Under the pieces are notes generated by a model that worked only from the letters and a program-made list of their open reading frames with translations, searched no databases and was not told where the DNA came from. The position numbers and the translations under genes were made by a program. Source: an uncultured Prevotella sp. (lineage in GTDB: Bacteria; Bacteroidota; Bacteroidia; Bacteroidales; Bacteroidaceae). From it: DNA of 64,000 bases. Shown in pieces: positions 7,092 through 16,166 of the stretch. The number at the start of each line of letters is the position of its first letter. The first letter of the stretch is position 1. Location: contig CAKQMS010000001.1 in assembly GCA_934254985.1 (NCBI GenBank), positions 62,001-126,000 on the forward strand, written 5' to 3'.

Positions 7092-9779
7092 TCACTCCTT
7101 CTTCAAGCTCAATTCTATTGGCAGGAGGAATTTGCTATGAGGAATATTTACGAAGGTGCCATCAAATCGTTTTTTCATCGTAGATACCGAGATGCACAGG
7201 CGCTTGCGTGCTCTGGTCATGGCAACATATAGTTTGCGAGCATCTTCGTCGTCGTAGTGTTTTACGCCATGGTTGTAGTAGTTAGGATAACGGCCATCGA
7301 TGACATCGAATACTATCACGTTGTCAAACTCCAAACCTTTAGCCTTGTGGATGGTGCTAACGAAGACGCGCTCTTTCATGGATGTTCCGCCACAGATGTC
7401 GGCCTCGCGAAGGGTATTCATTTCTACCACATAGCGGTCGAGCGCCTGCTTTAGGGTGAGATTCTCGTTGGCTGGCAACAAGTCAAGCTGAATATAGTTG
7501 AGCACATATTGCAACTTCTTGCTGTCAACAACTCTGCGCTCTTGCTTCAGATATTCCCACACTCGCTGCATGTCTGCAACTAATGTCGGAGTTTCGTCAT
7601 CATTGGTTCGCCTATGAGCCATCGCCAAAGTGGAATACCATAGTTCTGCATATCGTTGGCGTAGCAACTCAGCCTTATGAGGCACATCGCCCTGTTGCAG
7701 ATAGCGCACCTGCTCAGGTATCATTTCTTGCGCTTTGTCGTAGCAACGAGCCACAAGACTGCAAGTGGCAAAGACGTCGGCATCGGCAAGATGTGAGTTT
7801 TCACCTTCAAGATGCAGATATTCGATAAGGTTCTTCAGCCTATACTTCACGAAACCAGGGAATAGCAATCGCGCCAACTTCAGAGAGTCGAAACATGCGG
7901 GATGCTCCTTGCGCCAGTCTACGGATGGCAGATAGCGTTTAAGGTTGAAGTCCATGATATCATAGTCGTAAGTGGCATTATGGCCGAGCAATATATCGTC
8001 GCCAACATAGTCGAGGAATCGTTGCAAAGCCTCGGCAGGCGATAGCAGTTCATGCTGCTTTCGCTCTTCGACAATTGGGTTTACTATATCGCCAAGCATC
8101 TCTGGTATAGGCTTATCTGTAGTGATATATAGCGAGAGCTCAGAACCTTCCACCACCCTTCCCTCTCGCATTTTGCATGCTGCAATCTGCAATATGTCGT
8201 CATTATAAACATCCAGTCCTGTGGTCTCGGTATCGAAAACCACGATTTCTTTCTCAGCCAAAGCCTTAGCAAACTGCTGCACATAAGTTTTGCCATCAGC
8301 CTCAAGAAGGTCGGTAGGCACCATGCCTCTTACGCGAAGTTGTCGCACCAAGGCTCTTGCCGAAGCATTAGTCTGCATAATGCCCATTCCCTTGAGCAGT
8401 CGTGCCCAAGCTATGAAGTTGAATTCGTTGGCTATTACCGAATAGTGGGCAAAGAGCAGTTTTACGCCATCGGTAGTAAAGATATCTGTTCCCGACACCT
8501 TGAAGTGTGGCATGGCGATATCATCCAAGGCATAGCCTATGGAGTCGGCATCGCGATTGGAGTTTACTATCACAGCCGTAGTCTCGTCGGGATGTTCATT
8601 ATAGAAATCTCTAACTTTGAGCGCCACAGCCTTATACTCCTCATCCACGGTAGCACATTCCATTAGCGTAAGCTCGTTGCCCTCAGCCTTTGTGATATTG
8701 GCAGCCTTAGGCAACAAAGCGCCATCGATATCCATAACCTGCATGGCATACTTGTTGTAGACTTCGAGGAGATAGGATGGCGAACGATGGTTTACGTCGA
8801 GATGATAGATATTGCTACAGCATCGTTCTTTCAGTTCTTTCATTATCTCCATCTTGGCTCCCATAAACGAGAATATGGCCTGTTGCTCATCGCCAAGATA
8901 AACAACCGTAGCCTTGGGGGCAAGAAGAAGGTCGAGGATAGAAAGCTGAAGGAAGTTGAGGTCTTGCACCTCGTCTACTTGCATCCAGCTATACTTATGA
9001 TATTCGTCAGATTGCGACAGCGCGTCATAAGCCTTTAGCAATAGGTCTTCGAAGTCAACGAGGTTGTTTTGCTCCTTATAAGCCTCATAGGCATGGGCAA
9101 ACTTCATTTTCTTCAGCATATTGCTGATGATATGGCCGTCGGCAAGGTTGAGATTGGAAACCGCCATAGCATCCTCGTAGGTAAGAGCATTATTGTAGAC
9201 CTCCATCATCTGGTCGGCACTAAACTCCTTGCCCATCATAGAGAGCATATTTCGCAAAGCCGTGATGTCTTCCGAGTTCAGGCAGTCGGCATGCATACGG
9301 ATATGGCGTGGATGCTTCATAGCCATCTGATGCATGAAATGCGAAAGGTTGATGATAGTGGTATAGTCGCGCTTGCGATTACCGTTAGCAGCCACCATCT
9401 GCTCGTCTTCGCCAAGATATCTGGCAAGGATGCTCACGGCATCATTTTCATCTATCACGGCACATTCTGCCGCCAAGAGTCCTTGCTCATATAGAAATTT
9501 TGAGCAAAAGCGATGCACGTTGCCTACAAACAAAGATGCCATGCCCTCGTCGTTGCCCAATCGCGACTGCAAACGCTCGTACATACCACGAGCAGCACGG
9601 TTGGTAAACGTAAGGCATAGCATATCCTTATAGTCAATACCCTCGTTTCTTGCCTTGGCAACTCTCTCTGCAAGCATCTGCGTCTTGCCACATCCTGGAG
9701 GAGCCAACACAAGATGAAAACCAGAGCCAGCAGCTAATACTCGTTGCTGGCTCTCGTCTGGTGTCCAATTATTCTGCAT
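7092..9779 (-). CDS. UvrD-like SF1 helicase with inserted DEDD 3'-5' exonuclease domain
   Basis: 895 residues. Helicase motifs run in order: Walker A APPGCGKT (26-33), motif II VDEVQD (268-273), motif III GDEQQAIFSFMG (296-307), then after a long insertion motif V STIHKAKGLEFDNV (808-821) and motif VI YVAMTRARKR (851-860). The insertion, about residues 510-685, is a DnaQ-like exonuclease: DTETTG (516-521), GHNATYDYD (599-607) and a HxAxxD-type Exo III HLADAD (663-668). One polypeptide therefore carries 3'-5' translocase and proofreading-type nuclease activities, suggesting DNA repair or end processing. It is last in a minus-strand run; the rhaM stop lies 5 nt upstream of its ATG. Confidence 0.9.
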   Translation of the reverse strand: MQNNWTPDESQQRVLAAGSGFHLVLAPPGCGKTQMLAERVAKARNEGIDYKDMLCLTFTNRAARGMYERLQSRLGNDEGMASLFVGNVHRFCSKFLYEQGLLAAECAVIDENDAVSILARYLGEDEQMVAANGNRKRDYTTIINLSHFMHQMAMKHPRHIRMHADCLNSEDITALRNMLSMMGKEFSADQMMEVYNNALTYEDAMAVSNLNLADGHIISNMLKKMKFAHAYEAYKEQNNLVDFEDLLLKAYDALSQSDEYHKYSWMQVDEVQDLNFLQLSILDLLLAPKATVVYLGDEQQAIFSFMGAKMEIMKELKERCCSNIYHLDVNHRSPSYLLEVYNKYAMQVMDIDGALLPKAANITKAEGNELTLMECATVDEEYKAVALKVRDFYNEHPDETTAVIVNSNRDADSIGYALDDIAMPHFKVSGTDIFTTDGVKLLFAHYSVIANEFNFIAWARLLKGMGIMQTNASARALVRQLRVRGMVPTDLLEADGKTYVQQFAKALAEKEIVVFDTETTGLDVYNDDILQIAACKMREGRVVEGSELSLYITTDKPIPEMLGDIVNPIVEERKQHELLSPAEALQRFLDYVGDDILLGHNATYDYDIMDFNLKRYLPSVDWRKEHPACFDSLKLARLLFPGFVKYRLKNLIEYLHLEGENSHLADADVFATCSLVARCYDKAQEMIPEQVRYLQQGDVPHKAELLRQRYAELWYSTLAMAHRRTNDDETPTLVADMQRVWEYLKQERRVVDSKKLQYVLNYIQLDLLPANENLTLKQALDRYVVEMNTLREADICGGTSMKERVFVSTIHKAKGLEFDNVIVFDVIDGRYPNYYNHGVKHYDDEDARKLYVAMTRARKRLCISVSTMKKRFDGTFVNIPHSKFLLPIELSLKKE

Positions 9780-9784
9780 AATGT

Positions 9785-10102
9785 TTAGTCAAGGTGGAAT
9801 ACCTCTTCGATAGGAATGGTGACAGGAGAATTATCAGGATTTACCTCCATGATATCTGCCATCATATCCCACCATTTCTGTGTGATAGGGTCTACATTTT
9901 CAGTATCTTGGCTGTTGGTATCTTTCGAGCATTCCTGGTAGGCAAACAATAGGTTTGTTTCCTTGTCCCAGAAAATGCTGTAGTTGCTTACACCAGCATC
10001 CTTGATCATCTGTTTCAACTCTGGCCAAATAGCGGCATGACGTTTTGCATACTCTTTCTCACAGCCTGGCTTGAGATACATCTTAAATCCAAATCTTTTC
10101 AT
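9785..10102 (-). CDS. rhaM: L-rhamnose mutarotase
   Basis: 105 residues, the normal RhaM length (about 104). Interconverts the alpha and beta anomers of L-rhamnose before isomerisation. Matches to the family include the start MKRFGFKMYLKPGCEKEYAKRH, the segment IWPELKQMIKDAGVSNYSIFWD and the near-terminal WWDMMADIMEVNPDNSP with its paired tryptophans. No other rhamnose genes are adjacent; it sits between mrp and the helicase gene, 5 nt from the latter. It may be an isolated housekeeping copy used with rhamnose genes elsewhere. Confidence 0.93.
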   Translation of the reverse strand: MKRFGFKMYLKPGCEKEYAKRHAAIWPELKQMIKDAGVSNYSIFWDKETNLLFAYQECSKDTNSQDTENVDPITQKWWDMMADIMEVNPDNSPVTIPIEEVFHLD

Positions 10103-10133
10103 TTGTTAAATAGGTTTTTAGTTTATAAGTATA

Positions 10134-10168
10134 ATCACTTTCCTCTCTTTTGGTGAGGGGAAAGTGAT
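10134..10168 (-). terminator. hairpin after mrp
   Basis: ATCACTTTCC pairs with GGAAAGTGAT, extended by partial pairing inside. It lies between mrp and rhaM. The minus-strand tail (TATACTTATAAAC) is poor in U, so termination may be partial. Confidence 0.45.
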
Positions 10169-10186
10169 GGGATTATCGTAGTAGTT

Positions 10187-11287
10187 TTATTTCTTCACAT
10201 CCACAATCTTTGTCTTTGGCAACTCCTTGTTTCTGCGGTTCACCATAGTAACCACACTTTGTGCCAACGAGAGGAAAGCCTGTCCCATGATGGTGTCTGT
10301 GTCTACTGCCGAAGGCTTACCCTGGTCGCCATTATTGCAAACGCTCTGCACCATAGGCAACTGTGCCAACAAAGGCAAATTCATTTCCTTAGCCAGTTCC
10401 TTGCATCCTTCTTTGCCAAAGATGTAGTATTTGTTCTCAGGCAATTCGGCTGGTGTAAACCATGCCATATTCTCTACCAAGCCCAAGATTGGCACATTCA
10501 CCTTCTCGTTCATATACATGTCGATACCCTTGCGGGCGTCTGCCAAAGCCACCTTCTGAGGTGTGCTCACGATTACAGCTCCTGTTATAGAGAGGGTCTG
10601 CAAAAGTGTGAGGTGGATATCTGATGTGCCTGGAGGAGTGTCGAGGATGAAATAGTCGAGGTCGCCCCAGTCGGCATCTGCGATGAGCTGCTTCAATGCG
10701 CTTGTTGCCATACCTCCACGCCACAAGGTTGCGGTATCAGGGTTTACGAAGAAGCCGATAGACAACAGCTTCACTCCATATTTCTCAATAGGCTCTATGA
10801 GCTGTCTGCCGTCTTTCTCTACTGCGTATGGGCGCTCTTCTTCCACACCAAACATCTTTGGCATCGAAGGTCCGAAAATATCGGTATCGAGCAATCCTAC
10901 CTTATATCCCAACTTTGCCAAAGCCACGGCAAGGTTGGCAGAAACGGTGCTCTTGCCTACTCCACCCTTGCCTGAGCTTACTGCGATGATATTCTTCACC
11001 TCAGGCAATAGTTTTCCTACCTCAGGGCGTGGCTGCGACTTAAACTCCGTAACGATTTCCACTTCCACTTCCTTGCCCACATGATAGTGTATGGCTGCCT
11101 CGGCTGCCTTTACTGTCGACTTCAAGAAAGGGTCTGTATCGCGAGGAAATGTCAATATCACCTTCACCTTCATGCCGTCTATCTGAGGCTGATCGGCAAG
11201 CATATCGCTCTCTATGAGATTCTTCTTTGTACCGGGATACATAACTGTTGCCAAAGCGTCAGTTATGAGTTTTGGATATAGTGTCAT
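10187..11287 (-). CDS. Mrp/ApbC-type P-loop ATPase, Fe-S cluster carrier family
   Basis: 366 residues. An N-terminal MIP18/DUF59 domain (about 5-85) is followed by the Mrp/NBP35 ATPase with deviant Walker A GKGGVGKST (106-114), DTDIFGPSMP and DTPPGTSD. Family members carry Fe-S clusters to apo-enzymes. The usual CxxC pair that binds the bridging cluster, expected after ENMAWF, is absent: the segment reads TPAELPENKYYIFGKEGC with one cysteine. I recall the same change in other Bacteroidota Mrp proteins. First gene of the run mrp-rhaM-helicase. Confidence 0.92.
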   Translation of the reverse strand: MTLYPKLITDALATVMYPGTKKNLIESDMLADQPQIDGMKVKVILTFPRDTDPFLKSTVKAAEAAIHYHVGKEVEVEIVTEFKSQPRPEVGKLLPEVKNIIAVSSGKGGVGKSTVSANLAVALAKLGYKVGLLDTDIFGPSMPKMFGVEEERPYAVEKDGRQLIEPIEKYGVKLLSIGFFVNPDTATLWRGGMATSALKQLIADADWGDLDYFILDTPPGTSDIHLTLLQTLSITGAVIVSTPQKVALADARKGIDMYMNEKVNVPILGLVENMAWFTPAELPENKYYIFGKEGCKELAKEMNLPLLAQLPMVQSVCNNGDQGKPSAVDTDTIMGQAFLSLAQSVVTMVNRRNKELPKTKIVDVKK

Positions 11288-11328
11288 TATTATAATGTGT
11301 ATATATATATTATTATTGTATTCTTTTG

Positions 11329-11336
11329 CAAAGATA
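11329..11336 (-). promoter_or_regulatory. -7 box of the mrp promoter
   Basis: TATCTTTG on the minus strand, 42 nt before the mrp ATG. No clear TTTG lies at the -33 position. Confidence 0.4.
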
Positions 11337-11420
11337 CTCCTTTTTTCCGACTTTTATAGTCTTACCGCCATCAATTTGCCATCAAAGCGTAGATTTTTAC
11401 CACTTTTCATAATTATCTCG

Positions 11421-11451
11421 TTTGCCATAACATCTAAAAGCATTATCTTTG
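11421..11451 (+). promoter_or_regulatory. promoter of the GH115 gene
   Basis: TTTG (11421-11424), 19-nt spacer, TATCTTTG (11444-11451). This is a full match to the Bacteroidota consensus, about 60 nt before the GH115 ATG. Confidence 0.7.
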
Positions 11452-11513
11452 CAAGCAGAATAATCTTAAGAACCCAAAAATCTGATTATCGTCAGAACCC
11501 AAACCAAATAACA

Positions 11514-14012
11514 ATGAAAAAACTATTCTTCTCGCTATTATCGATTTTTCTTTCCTCTTTCTTCTCGCCAATATCTGCCAAGGATGTTGTGTGGTATAGT
11601 GGTCGTGGCAACGTGGAATATCGCGTGTGCGCCAAGCCTTCGCCTGTGGTAAAGATTGCGCTTGGCATGTTTTCGTCCGACATGAAGGCTGTCACAGGCC
11701 ATCATGCTCACTCTGTAGGCAAAGCGCCTGTAGAGATATTCCAGCTCGACATGCTCACCAACAAAGAGATGAAGGAACTCGACAAGCGAAAGATTTCATA
11801 TACCGACATCATCACTCGCCAGGATGCTTTCACCATCAGCATCAACCAGGGCAAGATAGTCATCGTTGGTAGCAATGGTCGTGGCACAGCCTACGGCATT
11901 CTCGAACTCTCGCGCCTGGCGGGTGTTTCGCCTTGGATTTACTGGGGCGACGTGGTGCCTGAAAAGAAACAATATCTTGCGCTACCCGACAATTATTTCA
12001 CACGCCAATATCCTTCGGTCGCTTATCGTGGCATCTTCATCAACGACGAAGACTGGTCGTCGCGAGTATGGGCGCAGAAGATTGAGGGCAAGCATGCCAA
12101 GAAGGGCGAAATGGGACCTCGTTTCTATAAGCATGTCTTCGAACTCTTGTTGCGTCTCAGAGCCAACACCATTTGGCCTGCCATGCACGAGGGCACCACA
12201 GCTTTCTTCAAGGTGAAGGGCAACAGAGAGGTTGCCGACTCTTGCGACATCTTCGTAGGCTCATCGCATTGCGAACCTATGTTGCGCAATAATGTCGGCG
12301 AATGGGATTCCAAGAAGCGTGGACCATTCAATTTCATCACCAATAAGCATAATGTGGTAAACTATTGGGCTGAGCGCCTTCACGAAACTGCCGGCATGGA
12401 TGCTCTATACACTCTCGGCATGCGTGGCATCCACGACGGCTCTATGCAGGGTGTCAAGACCAAGGAGGAGAAGCTTCGCGGTCTTCAGGCTGTCATCGAC
12501 GAGCAACGAAAGATGCTCCACAAAACCTTCGGCAAGTCGATGAAAAACATTCCGCAGGTGTTTGTACCATATAAAGAGGTGTTGGAGATTTATGAGGATG
12601 GACTAAAGGTTCCTGACGATGTTACGCTCATGTGGTGCGACGACAACTATGGCTATCTCACTCGCCTTTCCGACGACGAACAGCAGAAGCGTAGTGGTGG
12701 CGCTGGCGTTTACTATCATCTGAGCTATTGGGGCAGACCTCACGACCATCTGTGGCTCACCACCACTCAGCCGGGCTTGATATTCAACGAAATGCGCACA
12801 GCCTACGACCACAATGCTCGCCAACTGTGGATAGCTAATGTCCACGACCCTAAGGTTGCAGCCTACGACCTCAGCCTATTCCTCGACATGGCGTGGAATA
12901 TCAATTGCGTAAACGAAAACACCATTGGCAACCACCTCAAGGCGTGGCTCGCTCAGCAGTTTGGCGACATCGTTGCTGCCAAGCTCTATCCTGCCATGCG
13001 CCAGTTCTATCATCTTTGTGGCATACGCCGACCAGAGTTTATGGGATGGAGCCAGGTGGAACTCGACAAGAAAAAATATCCTCGCGGACTATCACCTATG
13101 CAGAACACCCAATTTGCTGCAGACCAGTTTGGCAACGAGCTTGAACGATATATCAACGACTACGAGGAGATAAAAACCATCGTGGCAGAGGCTGAAAAGC
13201 TTATCCGCCCAGAACTCAAGGATGCCTACTTTGCTGCCATCAAATATCCTGTATATGGTGCTGCAGCCATGGCTACCAAGACTCTGCAGGCTCAGGAGGC
13301 TCGCCATCTTGGTCGCTCAGACTCTTTCAACCACGACGAAGAAGCTCTCGATGCTGCCGTGCGCAGCCATAAGGCATACCAAGAGATTCTCTCGCTCACA
13401 GATTATTACAACAATACCATGGCTCATGGCAAATGGCATGGCTCTATGGACTGCAATCCTCGCAATCTGCCTGTATTTGGCGAACCTGTATTGCCAGGCA
13501 AACTCACAGACGACAATATCAAGGAGCATTCCGATGCTTCGCTCATACCTGCCAAGCTAAAAACCGACAACACCATAGCTCGCAACGCCTGCCAATGGTC
13601 GTCGGCTTCTGCCCAAGCAAAGCCTATCGACATGCTTGGCCATAGCATGAATGCCGTGGCGCTGCCTAAGGGTGAAAAGCTCAGCTACGAGTTCTCTACA
13701 TTCCGTAGCGACAGCTGCGTCGTTCGCATCGCCACCATCCCTACTCAGGCAAACGACAAGGGCGACATCCGCTATCAGGTCACCATTGACGACCAGGCTC
13801 CTGTAGTCTTCAGCCTCAAAGAGCCATTCCGCTCTGAGCGTTGGAAGCAGAATGTGCTACGTGGTCAGGCGCTCCGCTCCATCTTCACATATCTTCCTAT
13901 GGGCAAACATACCATCACCATCCAGGCGCTCGACCCTCATATCGTAGTCGACCAATGGATGCTCGACTACGACGTCGACCGCGAATTCTATGTATTCCCC
14001 GTGGAAAGGTAA
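11514..14012 (+). CDS. GH115 family alpha-glucuronidase, secreted
   Basis: 832 residues. GH115 enzymes remove (4-O-methyl-)glucuronic acid from xylan. The ATG at 11514 begins a clear signal peptide (MKKLFFSLLSIFLSSFFSPISA); a longer in-frame extension starts before the promoter and is rejected. Family blocks seen: GRGTAYGILELSRLAGVSPW (about 115-135), WPAMHEG (about 221), LGMRGIHDG, VPYKEVLEIYEDGL, LMWCDDNYGYLTRL and GAGVYYHLSYWGRPHDHLW. The C-terminal part (about 690-832) is beta-rich with the FRSDSCVVRIATIPTQ segment typical of the family. Followed by a secreted esterase with its own promoter; together they look like a xylan side-chain-removing pair without a SusCD pair in view. Confidence 0.93.
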   Translation: MKKLFFSLLSIFLSSFFSPISAKDVVWYSGRGNVEYRVCAKPSPVVKIALGMFSSDMKAVTGHHAHSVGKAPVEIFQLDMLTNKEMKELDKRKISYTDIITRQDAFTISINQGKIVIVGSNGRGTAYGILELSRLAGVSPWIYWGDVVPEKKQYLALPDNYFTRQYPSVAYRGIFINDEDWSSRVWAQKIEGKHAKKGEMGPRFYKHVFELLLRLRANTIWPAMHEGTTAFFKVKGNREVADSCDIFVGSSHCEPMLRNNVGEWDSKKRGPFNFITNKHNVVNYWAERLHETAGMDALYTLGMRGIHDGSMQGVKTKEEKLRGLQAVIDEQRKMLHKTFGKSMKNIPQVFVPYKEVLEIYEDGLKVPDDVTLMWCDDNYGYLTRLSDDEQQKRSGGAGVYYHLSYWGRPHDHLWLTTTQPGLIFNEMRTAYDHNARQLWIANVHDPKVAAYDLSLFLDMAWNINCVNENTIGNHLKAWLAQQFGDIVAAKLYPAMRQFYHLCGIRRPEFMGWSQVELDKKKYPRGLSPMQNTQFAADQFGNELERYINDYEEIKTIVAEAEKLIRPELKDAYFAAIKYPVYGAAAMATKTLQAQEARHLGRSDSFNHDEEALDAAVRSHKAYQEILSLTDYYNNTMAHGKWHGSMDCNPRNLPVFGEPVLPGKLTDDNIKEHSDASLIPAKLKTDNTIARNACQWSSASAQAKPIDMLGHSMNAVALPKGEKLSYEFSTFRSDSCVVRIATIPTQANDKGDIRYQVTIDDQAPVVFSLKEPFRSERWKQNVLRGQALRSIFTYLPMGKHTITIQALDPHIVVDQWMLDYDVDREFYVFPVER

Positions 14013-14071
14013 AAAGGTAAAAAAAGTAAAAAGGTAAAAGGGTAAAAAGGTAAAGGGTAAAAGGGTAAAAG
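14010..14071 (+). repeat. GGTAAAA-type slippage tract
   Basis: About nine imperfect units of the form (A)GGTAAAA or GGGTAAAA follow the GH115 stop codon directly. Low-complexity tract of the kind produced by replication slippage; the number of units probably varies between strains. Confidence 0.7.
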
Positions 14072-14086
14072 TATTATAGGTCCAAT

Positions 14087-14143
14087 ATCGTACAATACTG
14101 CAAGTTTGCGTAGCATCTTGCAGTATTGTACGATTTTCATTTT
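14087..14143 (+). terminator. strong terminator after the GH115 gene
   Basis: A perfect 18-bp stem (14087-14104 with 14117-14134), 12-nt loop, followed by TTTCATTTT. Confidence 0.85.
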
Positions 14144-14152
14144 ATACCTTTG
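14126..14152 (+). promoter_or_regulatory. promoter of the esterase gene, overlapping the terminator arm
   Basis: TACCTTTG (14145-14152) lies 31 nt before the esterase ATG. A TTG at 14126-14128, inside the terminator's right arm, is at roughly the -33 distance (16-nt spacer). Readthrough control of one gene and initiation of the next therefore share DNA. Confidence 0.45.
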
Positions 14153-14182
14153 CATGCAGGAAACCTAATATAATTCAAAAAT

Positions 14183-15769
14183 ATGCTTAAACAAATCCTC
14201 CTTTCTGGAGCCTTGGCTTTGCCTATCGTGGCTCTCAACGCAAATGCGCAGCAGAAGCCTGCAAGCGTTTTCATCACAGCCGGACAGTCGAATGCCGACG
14301 GCAGAGTTTACAACAGCGAAATAGTAGACTATCTCAAACCGGGCTACAAGTATCTGCATTATGCCAACGTAACGAGCCAAAGCTCCGGCACCTTCACCAC
14401 TCGCAACTTCGACAACGCCAAAGAGCGTTGGGCATTCTGCGATGTAACAAACTATTTCATAGAGCAAGCCCTGCAACAAGACTTCTACGCCATAAAATGC
14501 ACCTATGGCGGCACAGCCATAGCAACAGGCGTAACAGCTGAAAAACTACCTGTATGGTATGCAGACCCCACATGGATAGCAGAAAACAACGCCTATCGTG
14601 GCGACATCACCACGGGCAAATCGCTCACCAAGTCGCTCACCGAGGGTTTCTCCGACCTTGTAGATGGCACTCTCTCTAAGCTACAGCAGGGCTACGACGT
14701 AAAAGCCATTATGTGGCATCAGGGCGAGAGCGACCGTAATGCTGCTGGCGCATACTACACCAACTTCAAAACCATGATTCAGTATATGCGCAACGCCATA
14801 TACCAGAAAACGGGCGACGAGAAAGACAAGACTCTGCCTTTCATCTTCGGCACCATCACCAGCGACAGCAAGCAATATAGCGCCAAGGTGAAAGAGGCGC
14901 AGCTGCAGGTGGCTAACGACCTTGAGAATGTCTACGTCATCGATATGGAGGGCGTAACCGTGCGCTCCGACCAGCTCCACTTCGACAAAGCGTCTACCGA
15001 ATATCTCGGCAAAATGATGTACAACAAGCTCGTTGCTCTCGGTCTCGTAGATGGCAACGAGGTTGAAGCCACAAAACCCACGAAGCCTACAGGCACAGAG
15101 GATGTAGGCAAAGTGGAGGCTGAACGCATGTGGGACTTCAAAGTACTAAAAAGCCAAGCCACCGAAGCCAACCTCAAAGCCGACAGCAAATGGGAAGCTA
15201 AAGGCAGCACAGGCTATAGATACAACAGCGCTTTACCCACCTTCTGGGAGCCTGTTGCCAACAACACCACCATCGAAGAAACCAAAGGCTTATATTTCAA
15301 GTCGCCAAGTGGCAACCGCCTCTATATCAAACCAGGCAACCACATCTGCCTCTATGCCGACAACCTGAAAATGACCATTCCAAAGGTTAAGCCTCTGCAA
15401 TATATCACCATCGTCACCAAGTCTGCCAAAGGCGAACGAGGCATCACCCCCGATACTGATAGCTCCAGCGATACCAACCTTATGCTCATCAAGGGCGGCA
15501 CCAAGTCTGCCGACTTAGTCACCAACTGTTGGCAAGTGAGCGACGAAATCAAGGACGAAACCGACATCGTATTCCATTCCAATGGTGGCGCCATCTATGT
15601 ATATAGCATCATGGTATCCAACGAAGATTCCTCTAACCCCACATCCATCAAGCGCCCCAAGAAGCAATCTCCCGACACCGCATGGGTAAACCTTCAGGGC
15701 ATCAAAACCCAAGACCCTACCAACGGAATTTATATCCAAAACGGAAAGAAATACGTGGTGAGTAAGTAA
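14183..15769 (+). CDS. secreted SASA/CE6-type carbohydrate esterase
   Basis: 528 residues with a signal peptide ending near ALNANA (about 22). The catalytic domain (about 27-290) is an SGNH-fold sialate O-acetylesterase/acetylxylan esterase: GQSNADG carries the nucleophile serine, WHQGESD the second conserved block, and RSDQLHFD the Asp/His pair. After a Thr/Pro/Lys linker (about 297-310) comes a beta-rich domain of unknown role (about 320-490). The tail RPKKQSPDTAWVNLQGIK...GIYIQNGKKYVVSK resembles the short C-terminal motif of many Prevotella secreted enzymes, related to T9SS-type ends. Its placement next to a GH115 suggests xylan deacetylation. Confidence 0.88.
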   Translation: MLKQILLSGALALPIVALNANAQQKPASVFITAGQSNADGRVYNSEIVDYLKPGYKYLHYANVTSQSSGTFTTRNFDNAKERWAFCDVTNYFIEQALQQDFYAIKCTYGGTAIATGVTAEKLPVWYADPTWIAENNAYRGDITTGKSLTKSLTEGFSDLVDGTLSKLQQGYDVKAIMWHQGESDRNAAGAYYTNFKTMIQYMRNAIYQKTGDEKDKTLPFIFGTITSDSKQYSAKVKEAQLQVANDLENVYVIDMEGVTVRSDQLHFDKASTEYLGKMMYNKLVALGLVDGNEVEATKPTKPTGTEDVGKVEAERMWDFKVLKSQATEANLKADSKWEAKGSTGYRYNSALPTFWEPVANNTTIEETKGLYFKSPSGNRLYIKPGNHICLYADNLKMTIPKVKPLQYITIVTKSAKGERGITPDTDSSSDTNLMLIKGGTKSADLVTNCWQVSDEIKDETDIVFHSNGGAIYVYSIMVSNEDSSNPTSIKRPKKQSPDTAWVNLQGIKTQDPTNGIYIQNGKKYVVSK

Positions 15770-15844
15770 AGGGGAAAGAAAGATTCTCAACGAAATTCTA
15801 TTGCCAAACAAAGCCTTGAAGGAGAAGTAGTATCAAAGTTCTGT

Positions 15845-16012
15845 GTTCCAGTTGTTCCAATTGTTCCAATTGTTCCAATTAGGGTATTAACATGCGAACT
15901 GCCCCTATATATACTATATAATTAATTGATTATTAAGTAGTTATATATAAGAAGTTAGAAAATGGAACACCAAAAAAATTAATTGGAACAACTGGAACAA
16001 CTGGAACGGGAA
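15845..16012. repeat. foldback of iterated 9-bp GTTCCAATT units
   Basis: Four tandem 9-mers of the type GTTCCA(G/A)TT at 15847-15882 face inverted copies of the type AA(T/C)TGGAAC at 15978-16006. Between them lie about 95 nt of very AT-rich DNA. As RNA or single-stranded DNA it would fold back. No ORF is present. Resembles iterons; function unknown. Confidence 0.7.
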
Positions 16013-16098
16013 CGCGCCAGCATCTCTCTAAAAGGCTAATAACCAATAAGTTAAGCACAGAACAGACATTCCAAAAAGGAAGTGCAATAAAAGTAAAA

Positions 16099-16155
16099 CC
16101 ACATATTCTACGATGCCAAACCGTGGCAAAAGCGTAGAATATGTGGCTTTTTAGT
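16099..16155 (+). terminator. hairpin with nested inner stem, probable terminator
   Basis: CCACATATTCTACG (16099-16112) pairs perfectly with 16133-16146. The loop contains a second stem, TGCCA/TGGCA. CTTTTTAG follows. It is 330 nt past the esterase stop, so a long 3' UTR or a separate short transcript may end here. Confidence 0.6.
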
Positions 16156-16166
16156 TGTCTTTATTA

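Noticed and set aside
11214..11513. 100-residue N-terminal extension of the GH115 protein
   Set aside because: It would start upstream of the consensus promoter and bury the signal peptide inside the protein.
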